The translations under genes were made by a program, and so were the position numbers. A stretch of DNA of 64,000 nt from Hyphomicrobiales bacterium (GTDB lineage Bacteria > Pseudomonadota > Alphaproteobacteria > Rhizobiales > MH13), in assembly GCA_017642935.1 (NCBI GenBank), contig JAEPOK010000001.1, positions 1,054,001-1,118,000 of the forward strand, given 5' to 3'. The notes below the pieces were generated by a model that worked only from the letters and a program-made list of their open reading frames with translations, ran no database searches and had not been told where the DNA came from. Positions 1 to 10,121 of this stretch are shown here, piece after piece; position 1 is the stretch's first letter, and every line of letters starts with the position of its first letter.

Positions 1-803
1 GCTTCAAAAGCGGCCTGGTCGTGCATTTCGTCAGTGGCCGCGTAGGGCTCAAGGAACGGCGCAACCAGGCCGGAAAGATCGCCGGAGAAGTCTGTGTCCT
101 CGGCGGGAATCGGCAGTTCAAGCATCGCCTTGTCGCAGAACACTTCGCTCTCGCCGGTGTCGGCCAGAATGATAAACTCGTGGCTGAGATCACCGCCGAT
201 CGGCCCAGTGTCGGCCCGCATCGGGACGCTTGTCAGTCCCATCCGCGAGAAGGTGCGCAGATAAGCGACAAACATGCGGTAATAGGCGCGTCGTGCAGCC
301 TCAGGATCCAGATCGAACGAATAGGCATCCTTCATCAGGAACTCGCGCGAGCGCATGGTGCCGAAGCGCGGCCGCACCTCGTCACGCACCTTCCATTGGA
401 TGTGGTAGAGGTTAAGCGGCAAATCCTTGTAGGAGCGCACACCGGATTTGAAGATCGCGGTTATCATCTCTTCATTTGTCGGGCCATAGAGCATCGGGCG
501 ATCATGGCGATCGGTGATACGCAGCATTTCTTGCCCATAGGCATCGTAGCGCCCGGATTCGATCCAAAGATCGGCAGGCTGAAGCGTCGGCATCAGCACT
601 TCGATGGCGCCGGAGCGATCCTGCTCCTCGCGGACGATCGTGCAGATCTTATCGAGCACACGCTTGCCGAGTGGCAGCCACGAGTAGATGCCAGCGGCCT
701 CTTGGCGGATCATGCCGGCGCGCAGCATCAGACGGTGCGAAACGATCTCCGCTTCACGGGGCGTTTCTTTCAATGTCGGCAGAAAATAGCGCGACAGGCG
801 CAT
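1..803 (-). CDS. proS: Prolyl-tRNA synthetase, C-terminal part cut off by the window edge
   Basis: Class II aminoacyl-tRNA synthetase that charges tRNA-Pro in the cytoplasm. The N-terminus, beginning [19 protein letters not shown] and followed by motifs such as [20 protein letters not shown], is the standard start of bacterial ProS. About 267 codons are visible and the frame stays open to base 1, so the rest lies outside the window. The ATG at 803 is the natural start because the family alignment begins there. It is the last gene of the minus-strand series birA-rnj-mce-DUF1467-(secreted protein)-proS, a neighbourhood common in Rhizobiales. Identification is secure; only the missing 3' part is unknown. 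Confidence 0.95.
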   Translation of the reverse strand, partial: MRLSRYFLPTLKETPREAEIVSHRLMLRAGMIRQEAAGIYSWLPLGKRVLDKICTIVREEQDRSGAIEVLMPTLQPADLWIESGRYDAYGQEMLRITDRHDRPMLYGPTNEEMITAIFKSGVRSYKDLPLNLYHIQWKVRDEVRPRFGTMRSREFLMKDAYSFDLDPEAARRAYYRMFVAYLRTFSRMGLTSVPMRADTGPIGGDLSHEFIILADTGESEVFCDKAMLELPIPAEDTDFSGDLSGLVAPFLEPYAATDEMHDQAAFE

Positions 804-918
804 GGCAGGCCTCATCAGTCTGGGAATTAGGGCATTGGACGCTTAGGTGCGCTTGCGCATGTGCATGAAAGGCGGCAGCTATGGCAAGGCCAGATATGCT
901 GCAGTGGGCCGACGAAGG

Positions 919-1245
919 CTAGCAGGGATGGTTCTGCGTTATCGTCAGAGTGGCGCCGCCGCTCTCCGTTTGGATCGAAAGCCCCTGGCGGCGCAGACGC
1001 AGCCTGGTTTCTTCCTCCCAGCCATAAACCTCTTGGATATGCGCCAACGCACCCACATCAGCTGGCAGACCAAGACGCACCGTTCGCACTGTGGCGTGCG
1101 GAATCACAACCGGTGCACTCTGGTTGGTGCAAGATAGATGGTGGCGGTTGCTGAGCGAATCAGCGGCGCTGATTCCAGCCGATGCCATAAGCATCGCGGT
1201 CATGATCGAAAGGGAGATCGGAAATTTTCGGAAACTTTGAGCCAT
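919..1245 (-). CDS. Small secreted protein of unknown function
   Basis: A 108-residue protein that I do not recognise. Residues 1-28 look like a Sec signal peptide: basic start (FRK), hydrophobic core rich in Ile, Leu, Met and Ala, then AxxAA near 25-29. The mature part has two cysteines, near residue 39 and at the very C-terminus, which could form a disulfide in the periplasm. The ATG at 1245 is preceded by an AAAAGGA ribosome site at good spacing, which supports it as a real gene. It sits between proS, 115 bases downstream, and a 470-base non-coding stretch upstream. No domain can be named; it could be a lineage-specific periplasmic protein. Confidence 0.6.
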   Translation of the reverse strand: MAQSFRKFPISLSIMTAMLMASAGISAADSLSNRHHLSCTNQSAPVVIPHATVRTVRLGLPADVGALAHIQEVYGWEEETRLRLRRQGLSIQTESGGATLTITQNHPC

Positions 1246-1358
1246 GGTCCTTTTCTAGCATAGCCCAAACCGATTGCGTGGATGCGTTTGCAACGCGGTA
1301 AACGTTGCGCAGACGGCAAACATAGACCCGATTTTGTCCGTTGACTCATGGTTAGCTA

Positions 1359-1370
1359 CGTAAATTTACG
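1359..1370. repeat. Perfect 12-bp palindrome CGTAAATTTACG
   Basis: The sequence equals its own reverse complement and lies 13 bases after a TTGACT hexamer (1341-1346). It is upstream of both the secreted-protein gene (minus) and the terminated plus-strand interval. A homodimeric regulator site is possible; no family can be assigned. Confidence 0.4.
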
Positions 1371-1379
1371 CAAGGTCTA

Positions 1380-1590
1380 CAGGCGTTACGAGTAATCAAC
1401 GGCATGTCGCGTATTTGTTGTGCAGCGCAGCACATTTTTTACGTGACACCCAACGGGAAAAACGCCTACAAAGTGGCCATAAGCGGTGCCAAACCGCACA
1501 AAACAATGCCAGTGGCTCAAGTCTCGGGGGGAGACGCGGGGTTTATTGGATTACTGCAGGCAGGATCGAAAGATCCTGCCTTTTTATTTG
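1380..1590 (+). ncRNA. Candidate small RNA (inferred from terminator without an ORF)
   Basis: A plus-strand interval of about 200 bases ends in a 9-bp GC-rich stem with a GAAA loop and a T-rich tail, yet no coding frame stops before it. A second hairpin with six T lies at 1419-1440, and a GTCTC/GAGAC hairpin near 1521-1535. The start is a guess: TTGACT at 1341 could be a -35, but no good -10 sits at the right distance. It does not resemble tmRNA, 6S, SRP RNA or RNase P RNA. This is inference from structure only. Confidence 0.3.
1559..1585 (+). terminator. Rho-independent terminator, plus strand
   Basis: GGCAGGATC (1559-1567) and GATCCTGCC (1572-1580) form a perfect 9-bp stem closed by a GAAA tetraloop and followed by TTTTTATTT. 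On the minus strand no T-run follows the stem, so it acts for plus-strand transcription. Confidence 0.8.
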
Positions 1591-1716
1591 GCAGATCAAA
1601 ACCTTATCATAATCTCTGAAAGCGGTTTCGAGGCGCCAACAGCGCACGCTCGCCTAATGGCAATGCGCTGCCTCATCTCATTCTTTACATGAAGAAATTG
1701 CCGTAACTTATTGATA

Positions 1717-1977
1717 TTAAACGTTCGGCAGTGGAACATCCATGATCGATAGGCCCGAATAGACCAGCAGCCAGTAAATGAAGGCGAAGACCAGGCTGGC
1801 CAGGACTGTGTTGCGGATCGCAATTTTCAAGAACGACGTCTTCTCAGGAGCGCTCGCCGGAGCGCCCGGAACCACGTCACCTGCTTCCGCTTGCGTGCGC
1901 ACGCCGAATGGTAAGACGGCAAACAGCGTTACCCACCAGACAACGAAATAGATCGCAATGGCGCTGCCAAGGCTCAT
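1717..1977 (-). CDS. DUF1467 family inner-membrane protein
   Basis: An 86-residue protein with two hydrophobic segments, about residues 5-24 (IYFVVWWVTLFAVLPFGVR region) and 52-74, separated by a Pro/Ala-rich loop. This layout and the WWVTLFAVLPFGVR signature are those of DUF1467, a small alphaproteobacterial family of unknown function. The gene starts at an ATG 3 bases after the mce stop, so it is co-transcribed with mce and rnj. In many Rhizobiales it lies between mce and proS, as here. The function is unknown and the context does not settle it. Confidence 0.85.
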   Translation of the reverse strand: MSLGSAIAIYFVVWWVTLFAVLPFGVRTQAEAGDVVPGAPASAPEKTSFLKIAIRNTVLASLVFAFIYWLLVYSGLSIMDVPLPNV

Positions 1978-1980
1978 CGC

Positions 1981-2385
1981 TCAGACCTCTTCCAGTTCGA
2001 TCAAGGTTCCGTTGAAATCCTTCGGATGCAGGAAAAGCACCGGCTTGCCGTGCGCGCCGATTTTTGGCTCGCCGGAGCCAAGCACCCTCGCCCCATCGGC
2101 CTTCAGCTTGTCGCGCGCGGCCATGATGTCATCGACCTCGAAACACATGTGGTGAATGCCGCCCGATGGGCTTCGATCGAGAAATGCTTGAATGGGTGAA
2201 TTCTCACCAAGCGGCTCCAACAGCTCCACCTTGGTGTTGGGCAGTTCGATGAAGACCACGGTCACGCCGTGATCGGGCTCGGCCTGTGGCTCGGACACCG
2301 TCGCGCCAAGCTGATCGCGGTAGAGCGCGGTCGCGGCGGCAAGGTTCGGCACAGCAATGGCAACATGATTCAGGCGTCCGATCAT
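1981..2385 (-). CDS. mce: Methylmalonyl-CoA epimerase
   Basis: A 134-residue glyoxalase/VOC-fold enzyme that interconverts (2R)- and (2S)-methylmalonyl-CoA in propionyl-CoA metabolism. Two repeats of the VOC half-fold are visible. The first starts GRLNHVAIAV with the metal-binding His; the second has GGIHHMCFEVDD with a metal-binding His, and an Asn-Gly-Thr-Leu-Ile-Glu stretch near the end supplies the Glu ligand. Length is normal for the family. Its start codon overlaps the rnj stop by one base (TGATG), indicating translational coupling. Confidence 0.92.
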   Translation of the reverse strand: MIGRLNHVAIAVPNLAAATALYRDQLGATVSEPQAEPDHGVTVVFIELPNTKVELLEPLGENSPIQAFLDRSPSGGIHHMCFEVDDIMAARDKLKADGARVLGSGEPKIGAHGKPVLFLHPKDFNGTLIELEEV

Positions 2386-4064
2386 CAGGTCGCGTCCTTA
2401 TCGATCAACAGTGCGTGCACATGTACCACAGGGCGTTTACCCCAGGCTTCGCGCACTTTGCCGCGCACTGATTTGCGCAAGCTCTCCGACACGCTGTCGA
2501 CATCACGCCGCCGGGCCATGGGCAGCGCGCGCAGCGCTTGGCTTGTGGCGTTAAGGACGAAGCTGTCGGCGTCCTCATCATCGAGTTGATCGGGCAGACC
2601 ATCGACGATCACTTCAATATCGCTCACCAGCTTACCTGCGCCCGATAGGCCGAGGGCGATGGTGATCACGCCGACCTCGGCCAGGGTGCGGCGCTCATAG
2701 ACGCCGCTGTCGCCTGGCAAGGTGAGCAGATTGCCGTCCTTGACGTAGAAGCCCTGCTCAATTCCATCGACGATATCGGCACCATCGGCGCGGATCTCCA
2801 GAATGTCGCCATCATTGATGATGGTCACGCCATAACCGTGCTCTTTGGCAAGCTTGGCATGGGCGTTCATATGACGGGCCTCACCATGCACCGGCACAAT
2901 GGTTGTCGGTTTCAGCGCCGAATAGAGATGCACAAGCTCGCCGCGTCGCGGATGGCCAGAAACGTGGATGGGGGCGTCGGCATCCGTGATGATCTTGATG
3001 CCGGTAGCCGCCAGCTTGTTCATGATGCGCAGCACGCCGCGCTCATTGCCCGGGATGATGCGCGAGGAAAACACCACTGTGTCGCCACGCGTCAGCGAGA
3101 GATGCGGATGATCGTGTTCAGCGGTACGCGACAGAGCGGCGCGCTCCTCGCCCTGTGACCCGGTCAGCAGGATCAACGCCTTGTTGCGGGCGATCCGGTC
3201 AAAGCTGCGCATATCCTCAATCGGCGGCAGGTCGGTGAGGATGCCAAGATCAACGCCGACACCAATCACCCGTTGAAGCGCCCTGCCCGCGAGCACCACC
3301 GTGCGGCCAGCGTCGCGGGCGCCATCCAGAATGGATTTGATGCGCGCCATATTGGAGGAGAAGAGCGTCACGCAAACGCGCTGCTCGGCTTCCTTGATCA
3401 CTTTGGCGAGCGCCTTGCCGACTTCGGCTTCAGTTGGGCTTTCACCGTCGCGCATGGCGTTGGTGCTGTCGCCCATCACCGCATCGATAGGTCCGGCGTC
3501 GCGGAAAGCCTTGAAATCGGCCAAAGACGTCGGTTCGCCAATGATCGGCTCGGCGTCGAGTTTCCAATCGCCGGTGTGCACAACGCGGCGGTCGCCGGCC
3601 TCAATCATAAGCGAGTGGCTTTCCGGGATCGAGTGCGAAACCGGCACCGCCGTGATCGTGAAATCACCGACAGTGAACGGCGCGCGCGGCTCAAAGCGTT
3701 TGAAGTCGATGGCCTTGAAAACCTGATCAGACGGATTCTTGGCCTCCAGCAGCGCCTCGGCGAATTGGCTGATATAGACCGGTGCTTGCAAGTGCGGCCA
3801 CAGCGTCAACAGCGCACCGATGTGATCCTCGTGCCCATGGGTGATGATGATCCCATCCAGCTTATCGCGGCGCGTCTCGATGTAGCTGATGTCGGGCGTG
3901 ATCAGATCGATGCCCGGCAGATCCGGCCCGGCGAACGACACGCCGCAATCGACCATGATGAAGCGGCGACCTTTGCCAGACCCATAGCCGTAAAGGGCCA
4001 AATTCATGCCGATTTCGCCCACGCCGCCCAGCGGCATGAATGTGAAGGAGGGAGCTTTGCTCAT
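2385..4064 (-). CDS. rnj: Ribonuclease J
   Basis: A 559-residue metallo-beta-lactamase/beta-CASP ribonuclease with 5'-exonuclease and endonuclease activity in RNA turnover and rRNA processing. The zinc motif HGHEDH is at residues 76-81. Further metal ligands sit in the PVSHSIPES and HTGDWKLD segments, and the beta-CASP domain ends with the SGHPRRGEL and PVHGE motifs. I chose the ATG at 4064 (MSKAPSFTFMPLGGVGEIGMN) because family members begin there. The frame stays open upstream to 4277, but that extension overlaps birA and looks like shadow sequence. Alphaproteobacteria use RNase J alongside RNase E. Confidence 0.93.
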   Translation of the reverse strand: MSKAPSFTFMPLGGVGEIGMNLALYGYGSGKGRRFIMVDCGVSFAGPDLPGIDLITPDISYIETRRDKLDGIIITHGHEDHIGALLTLWPHLQAPVYISQFAEALLEAKNPSDQVFKAIDFKRFEPRAPFTVGDFTITAVPVSHSIPESHSLMIEAGDRRVVHTGDWKLDAEPIIGEPTSLADFKAFRDAGPIDAVMGDSTNAMRDGESPTEAEVGKALAKVIKEAEQRVCVTLFSSNMARIKSILDGARDAGRTVVLAGRALQRVIGVGVDLGILTDLPPIEDMRSFDRIARNKALILLTGSQGEERAALSRTAEHDHPHLSLTRGDTVVFSSRIIPGNERGVLRIMNKLAATGIKIITDADAPIHVSGHPRRGELVHLYSALKPTTIVPVHGEARHMNAHAKLAKEHGYGVTIINDGDILEIRADGADIVDGIEQGFYVKDGNLLTLPGDSGVYERRTLAEVGVITIALGLSGAGKLVSDIEVIVDGLPDQLDDEDADSFVLNATSQALRALPMARRRDVDSVSESLRKSVRGKVREAWGKRPVVHVHALLIDKDAT

Positions 4065-4105
4065 GATGGCTCTTTGTTTGCGGCCAGGCGCGCGGGACTG
4101 GCGGC

Positions 4106-4834
4106 TTATTGGGGCTTGATGACGATATCGCCGGTGCGGATGGCGCGCATGGCGCCTGAATCCAGCCGTACCATCAAGGCACCGTCGGTTGCCAGATGGT
4201 CGAAGGTTCCGTGCAACGTTTCCTCGCCCATCCGCACCGAAATTGGCGATCCGACCCCGGTTGCGCGCTGGGTCCATGCCGGGATGATGGCCTGAGGCGT
4301 GCGCTCCAATTGCATGAGCGTTCCCGACAAGGTTTCTCGCAAAGCGGCAAACACCTCACCAGGAGTCGCGATTGCCCCCTGACCGGCAAGATGGGCGACC
4401 GCGCGCCCAGCGATTTCTGGCGCGTGCTCGACATTGATGCCGATGCCGATGGCAATCAGCGGTGCCTGACCGGTTTGGGTCTTCTGCTCAATGAGAATGC
4501 CAGATGTCTTGGCCCCACCGATCAGCACATCGTTGGGCCATTTCAGGCTGATCGCCACGCGACGGTCTTCCGGCAACAACCTGGCAATCGCCTGATAGAC
4601 TGCCAGTGAAACCGCGAACGGCAGGAGCTGCAGATCAGCCGGTGGCGGCGTGACGTAGGTGGAATAGAGGTTGCCGGGCTTGGACACCCAGTGGCGGTCC
4701 ATGCGCCCGCGCCCTTGCGTTTGCTCGTCGGCTGTCAGCCAGAAGGGCGCAGCTTCGCCCTGACCGACCATGGACCATGCTTCACTGAGCGTTGAGCCAA
4801 CGCTGGCGAGATGAAAATGCGGCGTGGTGGGCAA
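4106..4834 (-). CDS. birA: Biotin--[acetyl-CoA-carboxylase] ligase
   Basis: A 242-residue biotin protein ligase that activates biotin with ATP and attaches it to carrier lysines such as that of AccB. The biotin/AMP-binding loop is seen as TQGRGRMDRHW (compare GRGRRGR in E. coli BirA), then KWPNDVLIGGAKTSGILIE and GIGINVEH. There is no N-terminal helix-turn-helix, so it is a group I ligase without repressor function. The start appears to be TTG at 4834; the next Met would remove part of the catalytic fold. It begins 16 bases after nuoN, a frequent arrangement in Rhizobiales. Confidence 0.9.
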   Translation of the reverse strand: MPTTPHFHLASVGSTLSEAWSMVGQGEAAPFWLTADEQTQGRGRMDRHWVSKPGNLYSTYVTPPPADLQLLPFAVSLAVYQAIARLLPEDRRVAISLKWPNDVLIGGAKTSGILIEQKTQTGQAPLIAIGIGINVEHAPEIAGRAVAHLAGQGAIATPGEVFAALRETLSGTLMQLERTPQAIIPAWTQRATGVGSPISVRMGEETLHGTFDHLATDGALMVRLDSGAMRAIRTGDIVIKPQ

Positions 4835-4850
4835 GGTCCAGGGACGAGCG

Positions 4851-6284
4851 CTAGAACAGGCTTGCTGCTGCGCGGTCTGCCCAGGTCGTCAAGGGACCAG
4901 CGACGAACACGAAGAAGATCACGAACAGGCCCGATGCCCAGGTCACCGTGCGCAGTTCAATCGCTGCCGGGATAAAGCCTTCCACGGGCTCATCGAAATA
5001 CATGATCTTGATGATGCGCAGATAATAGACCGCGCCGACAACGCTAGCGAGCACACCGATGACGGCAAGCACGTAAAGCTCCGCTTCGATGGCGGCCAGG
5101 AACACGAAATATTTGGCAAAGAAGCCGGCGAGCGGCGGAATACCGGCCAGCGAGAACAGAAGCATCGCGAGGAAGAAGGCCTGCAGCGGGTTGGTCTTGG
5201 AAAGGCCAGCGAGTTCATCGATCTCTTCGACCATGCCGCCTGCCCGTCGCATGGACAGGATGATCGCAAAGGCGCCGAGCGTCATCGCGGCGTAGATCGC
5301 CATATAGATCACGACGCCTTGCACCCCAGCTTGCGTCCCGGCGGCAAGGCCAACCAACGCAAAGCCCATGTGACCGATGGAGGAGTAGGCCATCAGGCGC
5401 TTGATGTTGCGCTGACCGATGGCGGCAAAAGCACCGAGCACCATCGATGCGATGGCAACGAAGGTCAGAACCTGCTGCCACTCGCGGGTTGCCGGTTCGA
5501 AGGCATCGACGGCGATGCGCACCAGCAGCGCCATGGCGGCGATTTTTGGTGCTGCGGCGAAGAAGGCCGTGATCGGTGTCGGCGAGCCTTCATAAACGTC
5601 CGGCGTCCACATGTGGAATGGCACGGCAGAAATCTTGAAGACGAGGCCAGCGAGGATAAACACCAGGCCAAAGATCACGCCCGTCGAGACACCGCCTGCT
5701 TGCAACGTGTCGGCGATTGGGCCGAACTCGGTGTGGCCGGTGAAGCCGTAGACCAGCGAGGCACCGTAGAGCAGCATGCCCGACGACAGCGCGCCGAGCA
5801 CGAAATATTTGAGGCCAGCCTCAGAGGCGCGGGTGGAATCGCGGTTGATGGCGGCCGTGACGTAGAGCGCCAACGACATCAGTTCCAGGCCAAGGTAGAG
5901 CGCGATGAGCGTGGTGGCCGAGACCATCATGCCCATGCCAAGCGTGGCGAGCACGATCAATACTGGCAGCTCAAACCGGCCATAGCCTTCGCGCTGGACG
6001 AAATCGACGCCCAGCGACAGCGCGATGGCCGCCGCCGCGAAGATCAGGATCTTCATGGTGCGCGCGAACTCATCCATCACGAACGCGCCATTCATGGTCA
6101 TGCCGGCCGGCGCCAAGATCGTCAGCACCAGCGCCACGATGAACAGACCGATGGCAAGCCCGGTGATCAAATTGGTGCTGTCGGCTTTGCGGAACGCGCC
6201 AAGCATCAGCATCACCATGGCACCGATGGCCAGAATAATTTCCGGCAGCGCTGGCATCAGGTTTGGAAGATCAGGCTGAAGCAT
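4851..6284 (-). CDS. nuoN: NADH-quinone oxidoreductase subunit N
   Basis: A 477-residue antiporter-like membrane subunit of complex I, with about 14 hydrophobic segments and the Mrp-type proton-channel core. Conserved charged residues of the family are visible, such as the Lys in [20 protein letters not shown] and the later [16 protein letters not shown] segment. It ends the nuo operon, 16 bases before birA and 15 bases after nuoM. Length is normal. A very long open frame on the opposite strand is an antisense shadow. Confidence 0.96.
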   Translation of the reverse strand: MLQPDLPNLMPALPEIILAIGAMVMLMLGAFRKADSTNLITGLAIGLFIVALVLTILAPAGMTMNGAFVMDEFARTMKILIFAAAAIALSLGVDFVQREGYGRFELPVLIVLATLGMGMMVSATTLIALYLGLELMSLALYVTAAINRDSTRASEAGLKYFVLGALSSGMLLYGASLVYGFTGHTEFGPIADTLQAGGVSTGVIFGLVFILAGLVFKISAVPFHMWTPDVYEGSPTPITAFFAAAPKIAAMALLVRIAVDAFEPATREWQQVLTFVAIASMVLGAFAAIGQRNIKRLMAYSSIGHMGFALVGLAAGTQAGVQGVVIYMAIYAAMTLGAFAIILSMRRAGGMVEEIDELAGLSKTNPLQAFFLAMLLFSLAGIPPLAGFFAKYFVFLAAIEAELYVLAVIGVLASVVGAVYYLRIIKIMYFDEPVEGFIPAAIELRTVTWASGLFVIFFVFVAGPLTTWADRAAASLF

Positions 6285-6299
6285 GGGGTTCTCGAAGAT

Positions 6300-7811
6300 C
6301 TATTGTGTGGCGGCCATGTTGAGCGCGTCTGCCGCCTGCAGAGCCTGCTCAACGCCGGTGACCATGTTGGCGACCGATGCCGCTGTGACATCATTGATCG
6401 GCGAGGGATAGACGCCGAAGAAAATCGTAAGAAGCACCAGGGGAACAAGCACGATTAGTTCGCGGGCGTTCACATCGGTGATGGTTTTCAAATTCTCTTT
6501 TTCCAGCGGACCAAAGATCACCTGACGGTAGAGCCAAAGCGCGTAACCTGCCGACAGAATGACGCCGGTGGTGGCAAACAGCGCCACCCAGGTATTGGCC
6601 TGGAACGCGCCCATCAGCGTCAGGAACTCGCCGACGAACCCGGACGTGCCCGGCAGACCGACATTGGCCATGGTGAAGACCATAAAGATCGCCGCATAAA
6701 GCGGCATGCGGTGGACCAAGCCGCCATAGGCCTTGATCTCGCGGGTGTGCATGCGGTCGTAGACAACGCCGACGCACAAGAAGAGCGCGCCTGAAACGAT
6801 GCCGTGCGAAATCATCTGGAACAGCGCGCCCTGAATGCCCTGCTCGTTGAGCGCGAAGATGCCCATGGTCACGAAGCCCATATGGGCCACCGAGGAATAG
6901 GCGATGAGCTTCTTAATGTCCTCCTGCACCATCGCCACCAGCGAGGTGTAGATGATCGCAATCACCGACATGGCAAAGACCAGCGGGGCGAACAGCTCGC
7001 TCGCCTCGGGGAACATGGGCAGCGAGAAGCGCAGGAAGCCGTAGCCGCCCATCTTCAACAGGATACCGGCCAGGATCACCGACCCTGCTGTCGGCGCTTC
7101 CACGTGCGCATCCGGAAGCCAGGTGTGGAACGGCCACATCGGCATCTTCACCGCGAAGGACGCGAAGAAGGCAAGCCACAGCCAGAATTCCATGTTGGCC
7201 GGGAAATCATGGGCCAGGAGCTGTTCGATATCGGTCGTGCCAGCGCTCCAGTACATGGCCATGATGGCCAGCAGCATCAGCACCGAGCCGAGCAGCGTGT
7301 AGAGGAAAAACTTGAAGGACGCATAGATGCGCCGCTTGCCGCCCCACACACCGATGATGATGAACATCGGAATGAGGCCGCCTTCGAAGAAGATGTAGAA
7401 GACGACGATATCGAGCGCGCAGAAGACGCCGATCATCAGCGTTTCGAGCACCAGAAACGCGATCATATATTCTTTCAGGCGCGTCTTGATCGCTGCGCTC
7501 GCCAGAATACAGGCCGGCATCAGGAAGGTGGTTAGTATGACGAACAGCATCGAAATGCCGTCCACGCCCATCTTGTAAGTGACTAGGCCGCCGAGCCATT
7601 CGCTCTCTTCGACCATCTGGAAGCCCGGGTTGGAGCTATCGAACCCGCCCCAGATGAACAGCGAGACGATGAACGTCACGATGGTCGTGAACAGCGCGAT
7701 GTTACGGATGTTGCGCTGTGCGATGTCATCATCACCGCGGATCAAAAGGATCAGCGCGACCCCGACAAGCGGCAGGAACGTGACGATGGAAAGGATGGGC
7801 CAATCGATCAT
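6300..7811 (-). CDS. nuoM: NADH-quinone oxidoreductase subunit M
   Basis: A 503-residue antiporter-like subunit of the complex I membrane arm. It carries the family signatures [38 protein letters not shown] and [18 protein letters not shown], which hold the Glu and Lys residues of the proton path. About 14 transmembrane segments are expected. The ATG at 7811 lies 3 bases after the nuoL stop, consistent with translational coupling inside the operon. Confidence 0.96.
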   Translation of the reverse strand: MIDWPILSIVTFLPLVGVALILLIRGDDDIAQRNIRNIALFTTIVTFIVSLFIWGGFDSSNPGFQMVEESEWLGGLVTYKMGVDGISMLFVILTTFLMPACILASAAIKTRLKEYMIAFLVLETLMIGVFCALDIVVFYIFFEGGLIPMFIIIGVWGGKRRIYASFKFFLYTLLGSVLMLLAIMAMYWSAGTTDIEQLLAHDFPANMEFWLWLAFFASFAVKMPMWPFHTWLPDAHVEAPTAGSVILAGILLKMGGYGFLRFSLPMFPEASELFAPLVFAMSVIAIIYTSLVAMVQEDIKKLIAYSSVAHMGFVTMGIFALNEQGIQGALFQMISHGIVSGALFLCVGVVYDRMHTREIKAYGGLVHRMPLYAAIFMVFTMANVGLPGTSGFVGEFLTLMGAFQANTWVALFATTGVILSAGYALWLYRQVIFGPLEKENLKTITDVNARELIVLVPLVLLTIFFGVYPSPINDVTAASVANMVTGVEQALQAADALNMAATQ

Positions 7812-7814
7812 TGG

Positions 7815-9755
7815 TTAGACGCCTGACGCAAAGACAAAATAGGTGATGAGCGCCGCCACACCGATCAGCATGGCAAAGGCGTAGTGGTAGACGAAGCCGG
7901 TTTGCAGCTTGACGACCCGGTTGGTGACATCCACGACGCGCGCGGCGATGCCGTCGGGGCCAACGCCATCAATGACCTTGCCGTCGCCACCCTTCCAGAA
8001 CAGGCGGCCGAGCCACTGCGCAGGGCGCACGAAGATCATGTCGTAGAGTTCGTCAAAGTACCATTTGTTGAGCAGGAACCGGTAGAGAATGTCGTGCCGC
8101 GCGGCGAGCTGTCCCGGCAGATGCGGGCTGCGGATATACATCCAGTAGGCCAGCAGGAAGCCAAGGATCATCATCACCAACGGCGAGCGGATCACCCACT
8201 GCGGCACATAGTGCAGATCGTGCAGGATCTCATTGGTCGGGAGCATGAAGATGCTCTCGCGGAAGAAGTGTGCAAACCCATCCTCGTAGGCGAAGGAATG
8301 CTCGAACACGATACCAGAGAACAGCGCGCCAACGGCCAACAGCGCCAGCGGCACCGTCATCACATAAGGGCTCTCATGGACATGGCTCATCACATCGGCG
8401 GACGCGCGTGGCGTGCCATGGAAGGTCAGGAAGATAAGGCGCCAGGAATAGAAGCTGGTGAGCATTGCTGCGAGTACGGTCATCCAGAACGCGTAGCGGG
8501 CAATGCCGTCGCCTGCGGCGAAGGCGGCCTCGATCACCGCATCTTTGGAGAAGTATCCGGCAGTGTAAGGGAAGCCGGTCAGCGCGATCGTGCCGATGAT
8601 CATCATCGCATAGGTGAACGGGATGTGCTTCCAGAGCCCACCCATGCGCCGCATGTCTTGTTCGTTGGAAACCGCGTGGATCACCGAGCCAGCGCCAAGG
8701 AAGAGCAGCGCCTTAAAGAAGGCGTGGGTGAACAGGTGGAAGATGCCGACCGAATACGCCCCGACACCCAGAGCGACGAACATGTAGCCAAGCTGCGAGC
8801 AGGTTGAGTAGGCGATCACCCGTTTGATGTCGTTCTGCACCAGGCCGACAGTTGCGGCGAAAATTGCCGTCGTGCCGCCGATGAAGGTAACAAAAGCTAG
8901 CGCGCTCGGGGCATATTCGAAGATTGGCGACATACGCGCGACCAGGAAAACACCGGCGGTGACCATGGTCGCGGCGTGGATAAGCGCGGAAACAGGTGTC
9001 GGGCCTTCCATCGCGTCCGGAAGCCAGGTGTGCAGTAGGAACTGGGCCGATTTGCCCATCGCGCCCATAAAAAGCAGCAGACAGATCGTGGTCAGCGCAT
9101 GCACTTCCATGCCTAGGAAGTTGAACGTGGTGTCAGCATAGTCGCCGGCTGTTTCGAAGATCACGTCAAACTCGGCCGAGCCGAACAGCACGAACACGCC
9201 GAAGATGCCGAGCAGATAGCCGAAATCGCCGACACGGTTGACGATGAACGCCTTCATCGCCGCCGAATTGGCCGAGGCCTTTTTGTACCAGAAGCCGATG
9301 AGCAAGTAGGACGCGACACCCACGCCTTCCCAGCCGAAGAACATCTGAAGCAGATTGTCGGCGGTCACCAGCATCAGCATGGCGAAGGTGAAGAGCGAGA
9401 GATAGGCGAAGAAACGCGCCCGGTGCTCGTCATGGCTCATATAGCCAATCGAGTAGAGGTGAACGAGCGCTGATACCGAGTTCACAACGACCAGCATGAC
9501 CGCGGTCAGCGTGTCGAGGCGGAAGGCCCAATCGACGGTGAAATCACCCGATGAAATCCAGTGCAGCACCTGCACGCGCTCATGGCCATGCACATCACCG
9601 AAGCCAGTTTGGATAAAGATGATCCAAGACAGGACGGCTGCGATGCCGACCAGGCTGGTCGTGATGATCTCCACCGGGCGGTGGCCAAGAAGCTTGCCGA
9701 AAAGCCCGGCGATCAGGAAACCGATGAGAGGTAGAAAGACGACTGCCGACAGCAT
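7815..9755 (-). CDS. nuoL: NADH-quinone oxidoreductase subunit L
   Basis: A 646-residue distal membrane subunit of complex I. It has the Mrp antiporter core ([58 protein letters not shown]) plus the C-terminal extension that forms the long lateral helix, seen as hydrophobic segments from about residue 480 to the end. It starts 6 bases after nuoK and ends 3 bases before nuoM. Length and motifs are typical. Confidence 0.96.
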   Translation of the reverse strand: MLSAVVFLPLIGFLIAGLFGKLLGHRPVEIITTSLVGIAAVLSWIIFIQTGFGDVHGHERVQVLHWISSGDFTVDWAFRLDTLTAVMLVVVNSVSALVHLYSIGYMSHDEHRARFFAYLSLFTFAMLMLVTADNLLQMFFGWEGVGVASYLLIGFWYKKASANSAAMKAFIVNRVGDFGYLLGIFGVFVLFGSAEFDVIFETAGDYADTTFNFLGMEVHALTTICLLLFMGAMGKSAQFLLHTWLPDAMEGPTPVSALIHAATMVTAGVFLVARMSPIFEYAPSALAFVTFIGGTTAIFAATVGLVQNDIKRVIAYSTCSQLGYMFVALGVGAYSVGIFHLFTHAFFKALLFLGAGSVIHAVSNEQDMRRMGGLWKHIPFTYAMMIIGTIALTGFPYTAGYFSKDAVIEAAFAAGDGIARYAFWMTVLAAMLTSFYSWRLIFLTFHGTPRASADVMSHVHESPYVMTVPLALLAVGALFSGIVFEHSFAYEDGFAHFFRESIFMLPTNEILHDLHYVPQWVIRSPLVMMILGFLLAYWMYIRSPHLPGQLAARHDILYRFLLNKWYFDELYDMIFVRPAQWLGRLFWKGGDGKVIDGVGPDGIAARVVDVTNRVVKLQTGFVYHYAFAMLIGVAALITYFVFASGV

Positions 9756-9761
9756 GAGCGA

Positions 9762-10070
9762 TCAACCCTTCATCATGTTGATGTCTTCGACCGCGATGGA
9801 CCCGCGGTTGCGGAAGAAGACAACGAGAATGGCAAGGCCGATGGCCGCCTCGGCGGCGGCGACGGTCAGGATAAAGAGCGCGAAAATCTGACCCGCCAGA
9901 TCATTCAGATAGAAGGAGAACGCCACGAGATTGAGATTTACCGCGAGCAGGATCAACTCCACCGACATCAGGATGATGATGACGTTCTTGCGGTTGATGA
10001 AGATCCCGAACACACCAAGCGTGAATAGGATCGCCCCGACCGTGAGATAGTGGCCAAGTCCGATGGACAT
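9762..10070 (-). CDS. nuoK: NADH-quinone oxidoreductase subunit K
   Basis: A 102-residue three-helix membrane subunit of complex I. Conserved Glu residues in membrane segments are visible in [11 protein letters not shown] and in [11 protein letters not shown], both needed for proton pumping in the family. The ATG at 10070 fits the normal N-terminus (MSIGLGHYL). It lies between nuoJ (51-base gap) and nuoL (6 bases). Confidence 0.96.
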   Translation of the reverse strand: MSIGLGHYLTVGAILFTLGVFGIFINRKNVIIILMSVELILLAVNLNLVAFSFYLNDLAGQIFALFILTVAAAEAAIGLAILVVFFRNRGSIAVEDINMMKG

Positions 10071-10121
10071 GTGCGTATCTAACCCCCTGAACGCCGTGGA
10101 AGGACCCGCGGCGGCAAACTC

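Larger units (their letters stand above)
1246..1716. other. Intergenic region with palindrome, hairpins and a plus-strand terminator
   Basis: No convincing protein gene lies in these 471 bases. They contain a 12-bp perfect palindrome (1359-1370), a weak hairpin followed by six T (1419-1440) and a strong plus-strand Rho-independent terminator (1559-1585). The short open frames that cross the interval run through the terminator, so they are unlikely to be genes. The minus-strand promoter of the 108-residue secreted protein must lie in the left part. A plus-strand transcript is suggested but not proven. Confidence 0.6.

Noticed and set aside
1404-1619. 71-codon plus-strand frame
   Set aside because: It reads through the strong terminator at 1559-1585 and has no ribosome site or domain.
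4065-4277. Longer N-terminus for RNase J
   Set aside because: The extension overlaps birA and does not resemble the family, which starts at MSKAPSFTFMPLGGVGEIG.
3273-4295. 340-codon open frame opposite rnj
   Set aside because: Antisense shadow of a well-supported RNase J gene.
4824-6458. 544-codon open frame on the plus strand opposite nuoN
   Set aside because: Composition is Arg/His/Gly/Asp-rich as expected from the antisense of a GC-rich membrane-protein gene; no domain, and nuoN is certain.
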